A stretch of 45,884 nucleotides of DNA from assembly GCA_937931205.1 (NCBI GenBank), contig CALHBF010000006.1, forward strand, positions 1-45,884, given 5' to 3'. Position numbers and translations under genes: made by a program. This document shows positions 17,482-26,761 of this stretch, in pieces. The number at the start of each line of letters is the position of its first letter. Position 1 is the first letter of the stretch. This DNA is from an uncultured Bacteriovoracaceae bacterium (lineage in GTDB: Bacteria > Bdellovibrionota > Bacteriovoracia > Bacteriovoracales > Bacteriovoracaceae). The notes under the pieces are model-generated. The model did not search any database. It was not told the DNA's origin and saw only the letters and a list, made by a program, of their open reading frames with translations.

Positions 17482-18669
17482 TTAAATCCGAACCTGGATC
17501 TGCTCCTTGTAGATGAGCTGGTTACGACGGATCACTTCTAGATTGAAGTAGAGATGCGTATCCACCTTTCTTTTTAAATCAAGGTGGATAAGCTCATCGG
17601 CCAAGGATAATTGTGGTAAGTTTCTTCTCACTTCAATGAAAGGAGCTTTTACATAGAGTTGCGTTTCATTGATAGGAATAATTCTAAAAGTAAATTCTCC
17701 AGAAGGAAGGAAACTCATAAATTTAAAACTTAGAGCTAATGAATTTATTTTAGGCTCATAAGTGTAATCTGAATCTGTTAGAGCGACTTGTCCGTTAAAC
17801 CAGCATTTAGGGCGATTGTTTGAATAAAAAATTTCGTCTTCATTCTTATTGGCACAGAGAATATTACTAAAGTCAGCAGGGTCTATTGAGCTACGGTTAG
17901 GATCTTCAACCTGACAAAGAGCTCCTGCCATGTAGGTGTCATAGCGACATTGAGTTGCTGGGTGGGATGAGGAATTGACAGATGTCACGAGAGGGTCAGT
18001 CTTTTGAGAGAAATTGATCACCGGATCTGATGAAAATGATTCAAGCATAGTCGCCGAAGAAAGAGCTGCATTAGAGAGGTGATAGCAAGTATCTCTATCC
18101 GCCTGCTCTTCATAATTCTTATCACATTTATTTTTGGCAAACTTATCTTTGATTTTCACTTCTTGGGGATAAGCTTCAAAATATTTTTTCAGACAAACGG
18201 AAAAACCCCAGTAGTCTGCTTGACCCTCAGTAGAAGCCCAGCCAAAACTGGGGCCATAGGCCGATTGAAACATCTTATAAGGAGCGCCAGCTAGGTGATG
18301 ACCTAATTCATGACATACAACTTCTGCCAGACCTTCATCAGTAATATCCTTATGTCGATAGTATCCACCAAGAATATGTACTTCCCAGTCACTTCTTGTC
18401 TGCAGAGCATAGGCATTCTGTTCTTTTGATTTCCAGTCTTTGATTATTTTTAAATTTGATCCGCGAAGCCTGACCTCATCTTTAAATAGTCCGGTAATGC
18501 GATCGATAATTTCATTGAAACGTTTCTCTTTTTTTGCACTGAAAATGAACTTTTCATTCTTTGGAAGCCCCATCGTTCGAGCGTCACACCCCACTTCTGT
18601 TGGCAGGTGGGCCCATGCTGTCGAAGAAAGACCGATTGTTGTTAATACGAGAAACTGGAAGAACTTCAT
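17482..18669 (-). CDS. Secreted zinc metallopeptidase (HExxH, gluzincin-like)
   Basis: A signal peptide (1-20, ending TAWA) precedes a 375-residue mature protein. The zinc motif is H120-E-L-G-H124 ('HELGHHLAG'), with a likely third ligand Glu148 in '[10 protein letters not shown]', the ExxAD arrangement found in M48-like and related peptidases. About ten cysteines suggest disulfides. The C-terminal 100 residues are beta-rich. It would act in the periplasm or outside the cell. The stop codon lies just upstream of the thiolase remnant. Confidence 0.8.
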   Translation of the reverse strand: MKFFQFLVLTTIGLSSTAWAHLPTEVGCDARTMGLPKNEKFIFSAKKEKRFNEIIDRITGLFKDEVRLRGSNLKIIKDWKSKEQNAYALQTRSDWEVHILGGYYRHKDITDEGLAEVVCHELGHHLAGAPYKMFQSAYGPSFGWASTEGQADYWGFSVCLKKYFEAYPQEVKIKDKFAKNKCDKNYEEQADRDTCYHLSNAALSSATMLESFSSDPVINFSQKTDPLVTSVNSSSHPATQCRYDTYMAGALCQVEDPNRSSIDPADFSNILCANKNEDEIFYSNNRPKCWFNGQVALTDSDYTYEPKINSLALSFKFMSFLPSGEFTFRIIPINETQLYVKAPFIEVRRNLPQLSLADELIHLDLKRKVDTHLYFNLEVIRRNQLIYKEQIQVRI

Positions 18670-18755
18670 CCCAACTCCAAAGATAAGAGAGCAAATATTT
18701 TGTTGATTAAATAATGAAAAGGAATCGAAAGGAAGGGGAGTTGGTAGAAGTTATG

Positions 18756-18778
18756 GGCCGTCTAAATTTTAGACGGCC
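18756..18778. repeat. 23-base perfect inverted repeat
   Basis: GGCCGTCTAAA and TTTAGACGGCC with a one-base centre lie 12 bases beyond the stop of the GST gene. No T-run follows on either strand, so it is a weak terminator candidate or a protein-binding palindrome. Confidence 0.55.
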
Positions 18779-18789
18779 TTGGATGGGGT

Positions 18790-19440
18790 CTATGGTTTTA
18801 GAACTTCCATCCCACGGGCTGTCTTCGGTCGCTTCATCAAATGATCAACCCAAGCGTTAACGTTCTTAAATTGATCTAAGCCTAACTGCTCCTTGCCGTT
18901 ATAAAAAACATCAAGACAGCGTACCCAGGGCATAATCGCCATATCAGCAATAGTGTATTGTTCACCCACTAAATACTGACGACCTTCAAGTCGAGTATCG
19001 AGCACCTTCAACAATCTCTTAGCTTCATTCGTGTAGCGCTCAAGCGGATAAGGGTGATCACATTTCTCTTTGGCATATTTATAGAAGTGACCAAACTGGC
19101 CAAACATCGGACCGATGCCGCCCATTTGAAAGAAGAGCCATTGAAGAACTTCGCTTTGAAGCCTTGGGTCTTCAGGATAAAACTTTTTTGATTTTTGTCC
19201 TAAGTAAATAAGAATGGCCCCTGACTCCATAATGGAGAGTGGTTTCCCATCAGGCCCTTGTGGATCAACGATGGCCGGAATTTTAGAATTCGGATTAATT
19301 TTGATGAACTCAGGTTTAAACTGATCACCTTCCATAATATTGATCTTGTGAGCATTATAAGGAAGATCCATTTCTTCCAAAGCGATAGAAACTTTTTGTC
19401 CGTTAGGTGTGCCGAGTGAGTAGAGCTCAATTGGTTTCAT
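18790..19440 (-). CDS. Glutathione S-transferase, YfcG/Ure2p-like
   Basis: The start at 19440 is chosen over an in-frame codon at 19509 because AGGAGG sits 7 bases upstream and homology begins at once. The N-terminal thioredoxin-like domain has 'TPNGQKVSIALEE', 'NPNSKIPAIVD' (cis-Pro) and 'SIMESGAILIYL' (Glu-Ser for glutathione). The helical domain has 'LQWLFFQMGGIGPMFGQ'. These match E. coli YfcG/YghU disulfide-bond reductases from memory, which bind two glutathiones and act on disulfides or peroxides. Length (216) is normal. Confidence 0.92.
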   Translation of the reverse strand: MKPIELYSLGTPNGQKVSIALEEMDLPYNAHKINIMEGDQFKPEFIKINPNSKIPAIVDPQGPDGKPLSIMESGAILIYLGQKSKKFYPEDPRLQSEVLQWLFFQMGGIGPMFGQFGHFYKYAKEKCDHPYPLERYTNEAKRLLKVLDTRLEGRQYLVGEQYTIADMAIMPWVRCLDVFYNGKEQLGLDQFKNVNAWVDHLMKRPKTARGMEVLKP

Positions 19441-19498
19441 TGATTCCTCCTGATGAATTTTAAAGATTTTCCACGAGAATTTAGGAAAGTTCAAATTT

Positions 19499-19504
19499 AG
19501 TATA
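19499..19504 (-). promoter_or_regulatory. Possible -10 element of the GST gene
   Basis: TATACT on the minus strand, about 60 bases before the GST start, matches a sigma-70 -10 box at five or six positions. No good -35 is seen at 17 bases, so this is a weak call. Confidence 0.3.
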
Positions 19505-19552
19505 GACAAAATTTCATCAATTAAGGTAACTTACAGGTCTATCATATGGTGT

Positions 19553-19637
19553 GCCCAGGTGGCGAAATTGGTAGACGCACTACCTTGAGGTGGTAGCGCC
19601 GCGAGGCGTGCTGGTTCGAGTCCAGTCTTGGGCACCA
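19553..19637 (+). tRNA. tRNA-Leu (GAG)
   Basis: An 85-base class II tRNA. Acceptor arms GCCCAGG and CTTGGGC pair; the D arm contains AATTGGTAGAC; the anticodon stem CTACC/GGTAG holds loop TTGAGGT with anticodon GAG; a variable arm (GCGCCGCGAGGCGT) follows; the T arm contains GGTTCGAGTCC. Discriminator A and CCA are encoded. The sequence 3' of it leads at once into a terminator. Confidence 0.97.
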
Positions 19638-19655
19638 TTTTTTTAGTTAAATGAC

Positions 19656-19682
19656 AGAGACCTTTCAAGGTCTCTTTTTTTT
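19656..19682 (+). terminator. Intrinsic terminator of tRNA-Leu
   Basis: AGAGACCTT and AAGGTCTCT pair around a two-base centre (stem 19656-19675) and are followed by a run of at least seven T. It lies 19 bases after the tRNA CCA end. Confidence 0.9.
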
Positions 19683-19702
19683 ACCCTCCGACAAGAGTTT
19701 GC

Positions 19703-19731
19703 TTGACCAAACAAAAATAGGTCGATACAAA
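19703..19731 (+). promoter_or_regulatory. Possible sigma-70 promoter
   Basis: TTGACC (19703-19708) is a good -35 match; GATACA or TACAAA (19724-19731) is a weaker -10. It lies about 40-65 bases before the secreted-protein gene at 19770, directly after the tRNA terminator. Confidence 0.4.
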
Positions 19732-19769
19732 CTTAATCAATTAAGGCCATTAAATCCATTGGAGGAAAT

Positions 19770-20300
19770 ATGAAAAAGGTGATTTTAGGACTATCTCTGG
19801 CAACTCTAGCAAGCGCTTCGTTTGCTCAGGACATTAATTTTGGCGCTCAAGAGCGTTGGTTAGCTCAATTCGGTAGCTACACTTGTGGTGGAGCTGCTAA
19901 TGCTCCAGTTCTTAAAGAGCCAACTGAACTAAGAAATCGTGCAGTTGTTTTTACTTATATGACTACTGACTATACTTTAGATAATGGTAAATTTGTGGCC
20001 TCTTTCTATGAGAAAGGTACAGAGTGTCGCTACAATCTTGTAGGGGACGCTGATAACGTAGATATGATTTTCACAAAAACTAATTCTCATGCTTACTCAA
20101 TCAACGGTGGAGCAGTTGAGAACTGTGCTGAAGGTAAGGCTTACCTTGATTCATTATTTGCAGCTCCAAATAAATACTTCTACAAGCATGGAACAATGTC
20201 GATGCAAGTAGCAGTTGCAGATGCTGCTGAGGTTTGTGGCGAAGGTGCTACTCACGTAGGAATTTTCTTCAAGAAAGCTGCTAAAACTAAAATTGATTAA
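19770..20300 (+). CDS. Small secreted protein, unknown
   Basis: A 176-residue product with a textbook signal peptide (cleavage after ASFAQ near residue 19). The mature protein has several cysteines ('YTCGG', 'TECRYN', 'ENCAEG', 'EVCGEG') that can form two disulfides and repeated Ala/Gly/Tyr strands. I recognise no family. GGAGGA 6 bases before the ATG, a plausible promoter and a terminator on the other side make it a well-expressed single-gene unit. Confidence 0.8.
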   Translation: MKKVILGLSLATLASASFAQDINFGAQERWLAQFGSYTCGGAANAPVLKEPTELRNRAVVFTYMTTDYTLDNGKFVASFYEKGTECRYNLVGDADNVDMIFTKTNSHAYSINGGAVENCAEGKAYLDSLFAAPNKYFYKHGTMSMQVAVADAAEVCGEGATHVGIFFKKAAKTKID

Positions 20301-20313
20301 TCGATAAATGATG

Positions 20314-20339
20314 GGCCCAGTTAAGACTGGGCCTGTTTT
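20314..20339. terminator. Bidirectional hairpin terminator
   Basis: GGCCCAG (20314-20320) and CTGGGCC (20327-20333) form a stem followed by TGTTTT on the plus strand. It ends the gene at 20300; the stop codon of the minus-strand histidine kinase (20321-20323) lies in its loop. Confidence 0.7.
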
Positions 20340-21649
20340 GGTAAATAGATACTAATTTCTGTTCCTAGTTCTTGAGTGCTTGAAATTTTTATTTCCCCAC
20401 CTGCTTCATAAATTTCCTGATTGGCCTGTGTGAGGCCCAGTCCACTTCCATTAGATTTTCCATAAGTAAAACCCCGGACCAAAATAGAGTCAAGAAGATG
20501 GGCCGGAATCCCTTTTCCGTTGTCTTGAAACGAGATGATGACTTTGTCATTAAGCTGTTGAGTACTTATAGTGATAGATGAAGCTTGGGCCTCAAATGAG
20601 TTATTTATTAAATTAGAAACAATTCGAATAAACTTATCTTCGTTAAAAAGTACGGAAACACTTGCAAGTTTTGTAGTGTCAAAATTTAAGTTCTTAAACT
20701 CTTTTTCTTTGAGACTTAAACATTTACTGATGACTTCCTTTAAATTGATTAGTGTATGACCTCTTTTCTTTCTCTCAATATCTAAGTCATTAATGATTAC
20801 CTTGATTCTTTGAGAGGCCAGTTTCACGACCTCTGCTTTTTGATCTTCAAGTGTGTCTGCGATTAAATCGAGAGCGGCCAGAGGAGAATGTAGGTCATGA
20901 GATAAGTCTTGAGCGATACGGCTAATTCTGGCCTCGTCTTCAAGACCGTGGATTCGAAGGTTTGTTTTTCGAATCAGATCAATAAAGTCTCCAATCATTT
21001 TGTTGATGAAATTCACTTCTTTGATAATGCTTGGGAAATACTTGCGAGAACTCATTTGTGATTCTAGTTCTTCCATTGTCGAAACATTTTCAAGCCTGTT
21101 GAATTTATCCGTGATGGTAATGCTAATTTTTCTAATTTCCTTGGATATAAAAGATGCCAAAATGAAGGCCAAGACCGTTGAAGAGATGAGAATGAAAAGT
21201 GCATTCCTATAAAGTTCTTTAATTCTATTCTTTGTCTCTTGATTAAAACTAGTTAAATCCACTGTGGCGGCAACTGTTCCCCATGTCTGACCATGCTCAC
21301 TTAGAGGAAAGTGGAGATGACTAAAACGTTCACTTCCTTTGGTTTGATACTTTTTGAAAGATGCCAGTTTTTCTGATTCATACCTTATCTCAACTTCTTG
21401 GATGATATCCTCATTCTGAAAATTGAGCTGTAATTGCTGTCCTAACTCAAGGTAGGACCCGAGTTGAATGAGTCTAATGTAGGTCAGTTTATCTTTCTGG
21501 AAAAGTTCTCTGACTTTTCTGTCAGCATCATTATAAACATCATGCTTAATAATATCTGTGTAATAGTTAACAATAAAAAGTGTGACCAAACTTACGATAG
21601 TCGTAATGGTGATCGTTATAAATACTTTCAAGCTCATTTTGAGTTTCAT
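20321..21649 (-). CDS. Membrane sensor histidine kinase
   Basis: Two membrane helices (residues about 8-28 and 147-168) bracket a 118-residue periplasmic domain. A linker leads to the HisKA dimerisation helix with phospho-acceptor His251 in S-H-D-L-H-S-P-L. The ATPase domain has the N box 'NLINNSFEA', 'FQDNGKGIPAHLL' and 'GSGLGLTQANQ'. It is the last gene of the five-gene operon starting at 25627, beginning 2 bases after the solute-binding protein gene. That binding protein may be its ligand sensor and the NtrC-type regulator at 26762-28105 its partner; both are inferences from position. Confidence 0.9.
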   Translation of the reverse strand: MKLKMSLKVFITITITTIVSLVTLFIVNYYTDIIKHDVYNDADRKVRELFQKDKLTYIRLIQLGSYLELGQQLQLNFQNEDIIQEVEIRYESEKLASFKKYQTKGSERFSHLHFPLSEHGQTWGTVAATVDLTSFNQETKNRIKELYRNALFILISSTVLAFILASFISKEIRKISITITDKFNRLENVSTMEELESQMSSRKYFPSIIKEVNFINKMIGDFIDLIRKTNLRIHGLEDEARISRIAQDLSHDLHSPLAALDLIADTLEDQKAEVVKLASQRIKVIINDLDIERKKRGHTLINLKEVISKCLSLKEKEFKNLNFDTTKLASVSVLFNEDKFIRIVSNLINNSFEAQASSITISTQQLNDKVIISFQDNGKGIPAHLLDSILVRGFTYGKSNGSGLGLTQANQEIYEAGGEIKISSTQELGTEISIYLPKQAQS

Positions 21650-21651
21650 TG

Positions 21652-23076
21652 TTAGTTTTTTTCCAATGTTGAATAGTATTCATGGTAGGTGGATATTTTT
21701 GAGAAGTTATAGTTCTTAATGTTATCTCTTACAAGAACGTACTTAATCTGATTGACTAGTGGAATTGCATAACCGCTTTGAACTAAAAGTCTACTGGCCT
21801 CGGCAAAATGCTGGTGGCCTTCAAGTTCGATCGCGGCCAATCCCTTTTTCAGGAGTTCATCGAATTTTGCATTTCGAAAACCTGTGAAGTTCTCCTCACT
21901 CTCTGAGCTAAAAAGGCTAAGAACACCATAAGGGTGTGGACTCTGAAGGGTTATCGTCTCCAGATGAAAGTTTACGGTCTTCTCCGAGTGCAGACGGTAA
22001 AGCTCTGCAAGGGATACCTTTTTTATTGTAATTGGCATTTTTGATGATTTAAAAATGCTTTGTAGATTATCTATCAGGGCACCTTTGTACTCCACAGAAT
22101 CAGGAACCCAAATGATTTCAGGAGACATTTTATATTTAAGGTTTCGTGGAATAGAAATTTCTTCAGAATAGAGCTTATTTAAACCCGACGATACAACATT
22201 TCCGGCCAGCTTATCATTTGATTTATCAATCAACATCTTGTTGTTATATAACAAACTCAAGAGAGCATTTCTGTTTTCAGTAAGGTCACTTTTTTGTTTT
22301 GAATAAAAGAGTATTGTTGTATCAAAAATATTGATCGGATAGGCCACTCCTTTAGCTTCAATTTCCTTATTGATTTTTAACAACTCGTCTTGACCCAAAG
22401 AGAGATATTCGATCAGATCAATATGGCCTTTTTTAAAATCTTCTAAAGCCTTTTGTAGAGGATAGTTATAGGCCGCTAAATGAGAACAACTTTTAATGGA
22501 GTTCTTTTTACTGAAGCGCTCAAAGTTAAAAGTATTTGAATTGCTTTTTTTGAGTACCCAGGGGCCAGAGCCAATTTGAGGATTGTCTTTTTTATAGATG
22601 GATAGTCTTGGGGTCGCTAGTAAATAAATATCATATGCAGATATTTCTTTATAATGAATTTCTAACTCATGCGTATTAATTTTTGATACTTCTAGGATGT
22701 TTTTAAACTTATTACGATCTGGATTTTTCTCATTTCTAATTCGATTGATTGCAAAGATGACATCATCAGAAGTAATCAATGTTCCATCATGGGCGGTAAT
22801 ATTGGAATTTAGAATTATTTTTAAGATTTTTTTCTTAGCATCGACACGCCATGTGTTGGCAATTCCGGGAGTTAAATTCCCATTCTCATCATATCTTAAA
22901 AGAGTAGAGTAGGTTAATGAAACATACTTCTTATCCCACCATGTAACAGCAGTAATAGGGTCTCCTATCGGACCAGAAAATTTAGCGTATATTCTTATTT
23001 CACAATCTTTAGCAAAAGCATGTGATGAATAAAGAAATAAGCTAAGAGTCACACTCCAGATATATTTCAACACCAT
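21652..23076 (-). CDS. Family 5 extracellular solute-binding protein (peptide-type)
   Basis: After a signal peptide, the mature protein shows the SBP_bac_5 order: 'YVSLTYSTLLRYDENGNLTPGIANTW', 'ILNSNITAHDGTLITSDDVIFAINRI' and 'GSGPWVLK'. Such proteins bind oligopeptides or other small ligands in the periplasm. ABC permease or ATPase genes are absent here, so it may serve sensing rather than import. I start at ATG 23076; an upstream TTG (23100) is also in frame. Its 5' end overlaps the GNAT gene's 3' end by about 35 bases, and the histidine kinase follows 2 bases after its stop. Confidence 0.85.
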   Translation of the reverse strand: MVLKYIWSVTLSLFLYSSHAFAKDCEIRIYAKFSGPIGDPITAVTWWDKKYVSLTYSTLLRYDENGNLTPGIANTWRVDAKKKILKIILNSNITAHDGTLITSDDVIFAINRIRNEKNPDRNKFKNILEVSKINTHELEIHYKEISAYDIYLLATPRLSIYKKDNPQIGSGPWVLKKSNSNTFNFERFSKKNSIKSCSHLAAYNYPLQKALEDFKKGHIDLIEYLSLGQDELLKINKEIEAKGVAYPINIFDTTILFYSKQKSDLTENRNALLSLLYNNKMLIDKSNDKLAGNVVSSGLNKLYSEEISIPRNLKYKMSPEIIWVPDSVEYKGALIDNLQSIFKSSKMPITIKKVSLAELYRLHSEKTVNFHLETITLQSPHPYGVLSLFSSESEENFTGFRNAKFDELLKKGLAAIELEGHQHFAEASRLLVQSGYAIPLVNQIKYVLVRDNIKNYNFSKISTYHEYYSTLEKN

Positions 23077-23662
23077 AGTTTTTACTTTCAGGGTCTTCAA
23101 AATAGTTTTTAATAATGGCCCCTGGTTTCATTCCACAGGCCAGCCACTTTGTGAGAACAGGATCAAACAATTTCCCAGAGGAAACACCTTTGACATAATC
23201 TTCGATGCTACCTTGATACTGGTGAAATCCGCATAATCGACTTCCTCCATAGATATATTTTTTATTAAACTTTTTCCCTAGAAGCTTCCAAGCTTCTACG
23301 ATACTTCTCATTGTTCCTTCAGGGGCATCTTTTGAGCATGTGATTGAAATCCCAAACATGCTATTGGCATTAGGACTATGACTTGATCCAGTTCCATCTC
23401 CGGAATCGATATGCCAGTTAATCCCTCTACCGATATAGTAGTCATAGAAAATTCCATAAAAACTACCTACTGTTTTTCCATTAGGAGTTACTGCAATAAG
23501 AAATCCATCCTTAAAATAATTGTAGCGAAGGTGGAAGTTCTCTTTAGAACAGGCAAGGTCGGCGGGCCAAACCTGGTTTTCAAGAGTCATGAGTTTTTCT
23601 AGCTCATCTTCTGAAGTTAGCGACCTGATTATGATTGCTTCATTTTTAATAAATATTGTCAT
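23042..23662 (-). CDS. GNAT-family N-acetyltransferase
   Basis: The first 60 residues ('IIIRSLTSEDELEKLMTLENQVWP') follow the usual GNAT beta1-alpha1 entry, and 'FLIAVTPNGKTVGSFYGIF' the beta2-beta3 hairpin. The second half ('YIYGGSRLCGFHQY', 'FDPVLTKWLACGMKPGAIIKNYFEDPESKNYGVEI') matches a GNAT subgroup in which 'GsR.pGy' and 'DPvL...G..p...nYf.DpeS' recur. It would transfer an acyl group from acyl-CoA to an amine. Its ATG overlaps the MBL gene's stop by 1 base (TAATG). Substrate unknown. Confidence 0.82.
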   Translation of the reverse strand: MTIFIKNEAIIIRSLTSEDELEKLMTLENQVWPADLACSKENFHLRYNYFKDGFLIAVTPNGKTVGSFYGIFYDYYIGRGINWHIDSGDGTGSSHSPNANSMFGISITCSKDAPEGTMRSIVEAWKLLGKKFNKKYIYGGSRLCGFHQYQGSIEDYVKGVSSGKLFDPVLTKWLACGMKPGAIIKNYFEDPESKNYGVEIYLECDS

Positions 23663-24459
23663 TATCTGGTCCTGCTGATCTGAATTTTTATGTCTTCAAT
23701 ATGGTATTCATCACAAGCTTTAAAAATGGAGTTTGCTTCTAATGAATGTATTGGGGTAGGCATCTTTTTTTGAATTTTTAGACAGGCCTCGTATGCACCT
23801 CGTACATATTGAATATCCAAAGGTATGGAGTTATGACATGGCAGAAGAGAGTATTGATTCTTTTCTGCTAAATGAACAATGGTTTCCAGAGATTTAATAT
23901 AGTCCTCAAAATGACTATCTGGCAGATTGAGATACAGCATGCCATTGTAGACTAAATCTCCGAGAAAAATGGCCTGATGTTGGTGTGAGATAAAACAAAG
24001 ATGTCCCGAAGTGTGGCCAGGACTTTTGATAACTTCAAATTTTTGATCAAAAACAGTGAGAATATTCTCTTCAATGAATTCAAGTTTATCTGAAAAGTCG
24101 GCTGTCTCTTTAATCTGCTCCTCAGGCCAGCTTTTATAATTTTTGAGCAGGTGATGGTAGTTTAAAATTTGTTTTTCATCAGATATGGCCTGATATTTTT
24201 CAAACTCAGTGCGACTTACATACACTTTTTCTGCCAGAAAGTTGAATCCAGCATGATCACAGTGAAGGTGAGTGGAGAGAACTCTAAATCTTTTGACAGA
24301 TAAATCACTTAAGACTTTTTCAAAATCCCTTCTTGCAATTCCTAATCCTGAATCAATAAGGATTGCTCGTTCATCTATTTTGATAAGAAAAAAAGAAACA
24401 TGGCCTGGTTCTTGTATTCTATAGAGATGAGGCGCTAATTGATGGATGTTAAACCACAT
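23662..24459 (-). CDS. Metallo-beta-lactamase-fold hydrolase
   Basis: The zinc motif T-H-L-H-C-D-H (His64, His66, Asp68, His69) is the HxHxDH signature of the MBL superfamily; 'GHTSGHLCF' and 'IFLGDLVYNG' provide the further His and Asp ligands. The N-terminus has the usual 'FFLIKIDERAILIDSG'. It may cleave a thioester, lactone or amide. The gene overlaps the ATP-grasp gene by 11 bases and the GNAT gene by 1, so the three are translationally coupled. Confidence 0.9.
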   Translation of the reverse strand: MWFNIHQLAPHLYRIQEPGHVSFFLIKIDERAILIDSGLGIARRDFEKVLSDLSVKRFRVLSTHLHCDHAGFNFLAEKVYVSRTEFEKYQAISDEKQILNYHHLLKNYKSWPEEQIKETADFSDKLEFIEENILTVFDQKFEVIKSPGHTSGHLCFISHQHQAIFLGDLVYNGMLYLNLPDSHFEDYIKSLETIVHLAEKNQYSLLPCHNSIPLDIQYVRGAYEACLKIQKKMPTPIHSLEANSIFKACDEYHIEDIKIQISRTR

Positions 24460-25627
24460 GCTGACACTTTTGATTAAGGGTAGTTAAAAGTTTTAAAAGA
24501 TCCTGGTATTGGCCCGCTAAAATGATTTCACCCAGTCTCTCTGAGAGGTCTACACTTTTTGTTTTCTCAATCCATTTTTCTGAAATGATTCTGCAATTAT
24601 TTTTCAGAACTTCTTCACTTAGATAAGTGGGTTCAAAAGATTCTCCCCAAGGAAAGTAAACAGCGAAAGACTCAGAGGATTCCACCGATTTAGGATTGAT
24701 CTTTTTATCAGTAAAAACTTCTGCGACTCTTCGGGGATAATTCATTTCCTCCGAATTCATGTACAAATAGGGAATCATGTCTCCCCCTGGTCGGGCGGCC
24801 AACTCAATTGTATAGATATCTTTGTCTCTTATCATCACTTCAAAATGGAACAGGCCATTTTGAAGAGAGAAGGCCTTCACTACTTCTTTAGCATAATGGT
24901 GAATTTGTTTTAAGAGTTCATCAGTGAATTCTCGATTACTGATATGGCCTGTTTCATAAAATAAAGGAGGAAGCACTTTGATTTTTTTCGTAATTCTTAT
25001 GTCTAGAATCAGCTCTTTTTGAATCATACACTCAATACTGAATTCTTCCCCTTCAATGTATTCCTCGATGACGACTTCACTGGACAGAGAGTAGTGAGTT
25101 CTCAAGTTTTCTTCAGGGATATCGATAGTAGTGGCCACTTTTAATGCCTGCATTAACTCAGATTCGTTACGGACGAGACTTACTCCAAGACTTGACATGA
25201 ACTCCGCGGGTTTAACTATGGCAGGGAAGACGACCTGATGAATATCTGAATACACTTTAGGAGAAAGGAGTTTTGATTTTAGTAATTCCTGCCTCATCAG
25301 TTTTTTATTTCTTAGGGCCTGAGGTAGGTGATGGGAATGGATGCAAGGAAGTTTGAGGGATTTTTGAAGGTCATTGGCAAAATTAACCGTTCCTTCATTG
25401 AGACAGACGACCCCTTTGATGTTCATGGGAATGAAGAGCCTTACTAATCTTTCAAGTTCCTGTTCCCATTTATCAAAAGTGCATTCAATATACTCCGAGA
25501 TATATGATTTCTCCCATGTAGGTAACCATGGCTGAAGGAGTATAAGCTCGTAACTTTTTGACATTTCTTTGAGCCAATATTCTCGATGATCCTGAAGACC
25601 CGCCTCAAAAACAATGATTCTTTCCAT
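24449..25627 (-). CDS. ATP-grasp carboxylate-amine ligase
   Basis: A 392-residue protein with ATP-grasp landmarks: 'KLLSPKVY' then 'FPAIVKPAEFMSSLGVSLVRNESEL' (ATP-binding Lys and loop), 'VVIEEYIEGEEFSIECMI', 'GLFHFEVMIRDKDIYTIELAARPGGDMIPYL' (metal-binding Glu and Arg). This pattern is that of ligases joining a carboxylate to an amine, as in dipeptide or N-acyl amino acid synthesis. First gene of a five-gene operon; AAAGAG lies 7 bases before the ATG. It is the best candidate for building the molecule on which the locus acts. Confidence 0.87.
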   Translation of the reverse strand: MERIIVFEAGLQDHREYWLKEMSKSYELILLQPWLPTWEKSYISEYIECTFDKWEQELERLVRLFIPMNIKGVVCLNEGTVNFANDLQKSLKLPCIHSHHLPQALRNKKLMRQELLKSKLLSPKVYSDIHQVVFPAIVKPAEFMSSLGVSLVRNESELMQALKVATTIDIPEENLRTHYSLSSEVVIEEYIEGEEFSIECMIQKELILDIRITKKIKVLPPLFYETGHISNREFTDELLKQIHHYAKEVVKAFSLQNGLFHFEVMIRDKDIYTIELAARPGGDMIPYLYMNSEEMNYPRRVAEVFTDKKINPKSVESSESFAVYFPWGESFEPTYLSEEVLKNNCRIISEKWIEKTKSVDLSERLGEIILAGQYQDLLKLLTTLNQKCQHVV

Positions 25628-25726
25628 TTTAACTCTTTGAAATATTATTAATATCTATCGGAATAATGTGATTTTTCTTTACTTATTTGGAGAATAACCG
25701 ATTAGTTTTCTCAAAGAGTATGAGGT

Positions 25727-26761
25727 GTGAGCTTGAATCAATTTCTTGTGAAGTTAGCCTTTTCTAATTTTTTTTTAGTCTCTAGTTACTCTTTTCTGGC
25801 CCTTCATACTTTGTTTATTCATGAGGCCCACTCCAAAGAGCTTAAGACTGCGGTCTATATTGGATTTGGTCTTTATAATGGTCTGCAGGTGGGTGGTGTA
25901 TGGGCCATCAAGAAGCTATTTGGTGAAGTTGGTCTCAATCGATACTTTTTCTTATCTCTTCGTCTGATAGCATCCGTTTTACTCTTCATAGCAACACCTA
26001 TCTCCATCATTACTTCGTATCTTTTGTTTGGTTTAAGTTCTGCGAGTTATTTCAAAATCTCCAGAGAATATCTTAAGGATTTAAACAATTCTGATGGGCC
26101 TAAACTCTCTAACCCCTATGTCGTTTTTAGTATTTCTACCAATCTGTCTTTTGTGGTTATGCCCTTTCTAGGTTCAATGATTCTTGAATTTAATCATTTT
26201 GTACTTTTGGGGGTATCACTGAATATAATGATGTCCTTTACTTCATTCTATTTATTTCCCAAATATTCTCATTCTTCAAAACAGATAGAAAAAGAATCAG
26301 CATCTGTTGGAATGCCTTTAATAAGAACAGACTTCTTCCGACTTCTCTTCACCTTGCTTCCCTATGCGGTAATGATTACGTTACCACCGCTTAAAGCAAA
26401 GGAGGCCGGACTATCCTCGGAATACAGCTCTTATCTCTACACCATTAATGGACTTGCAGTTGTTCTTATCCAGGTATTTTTATCTCGCTCAGAGCTTTTA
26501 AAATTCTCATTCAAAAAGTACGATTTGACCTGTGTAATCGCTACTGTCTGCTTCGTATCCTCATATTTTTTGAGCTACCAATGGTTTGTCATGACATTTG
26601 TGATTTGGAGTATCGTTGAGACTTATCAAATTCCATCTCTTGAGTATCTACTATTTGGTGAAAGAAATTATAGTGAGGGGCTCATCAATCGTCTTCTCAT
26701 CATAGATGCGTTTGTCTGTGTGATTGGTCCAGTACTTAACACTCTCTTGATAGCTGGCTAA
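25727..26761 (+). CDS. MFS-like membrane transporter
   Basis: A 344-residue hydrophobic protein with about ten predicted membrane helices in two halves joined by a cytoplasmic charged loop (around residues 180-198), resembling a compact major facilitator. The best start is GTG 25727, with AAAGAG 8 bases upstream. It diverges from the ATP-grasp operon (99 bases apart) and meets the response regulator gene end to end (stops at 26761 and 26762). It may export the product of the neighbouring enzymes; the direction is not shown by sequence. Confidence 0.75.
   Translation: MSLNQFLVKLAFSNFFLVSSYSFLALHTLFIHEAHSKELKTAVYIGFGLYNGLQVGGVWAIKKLFGEVGLNRYFFLSLRLIASVLLFIATPISIITSYLLFGLSSASYFKISREYLKDLNNSDGPKLSNPYVVFSISTNLSFVVMPFLGSMILEFNHFVLLGVSLNIMMSFTSFYLFPKYSHSSKQIEKESASVGMPLIRTDFFRLLFTLLPYAVMITLPPLKAKEAGLSSEYSSYLYTINGLAVVLIQVFLSRSELLKFSFKKYDLTCVIATVCFVSSYFLSYQWFVMTFVIWSIVETYQIPSLEYLLFGERNYSEGLINRLLIIDAFVCVIGPVLNTLLIAG

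Noticed and set aside
19553..19682. tRNA-Leu as an integration site for a mobile element
   Set aside because: No integrase gene, no repeated copy of the tRNA 3' end and no change in gene character downstream were seen.
25631..25719. Inverted repeat ACTCTTTGA ... TCAAAGAGT flanking the divergent promoters of the ATP-grasp and MFS genes
   Set aside because: Each half is the ribosome binding site (AAAGAG) of its own gene, so the symmetry is explained by translation signals.
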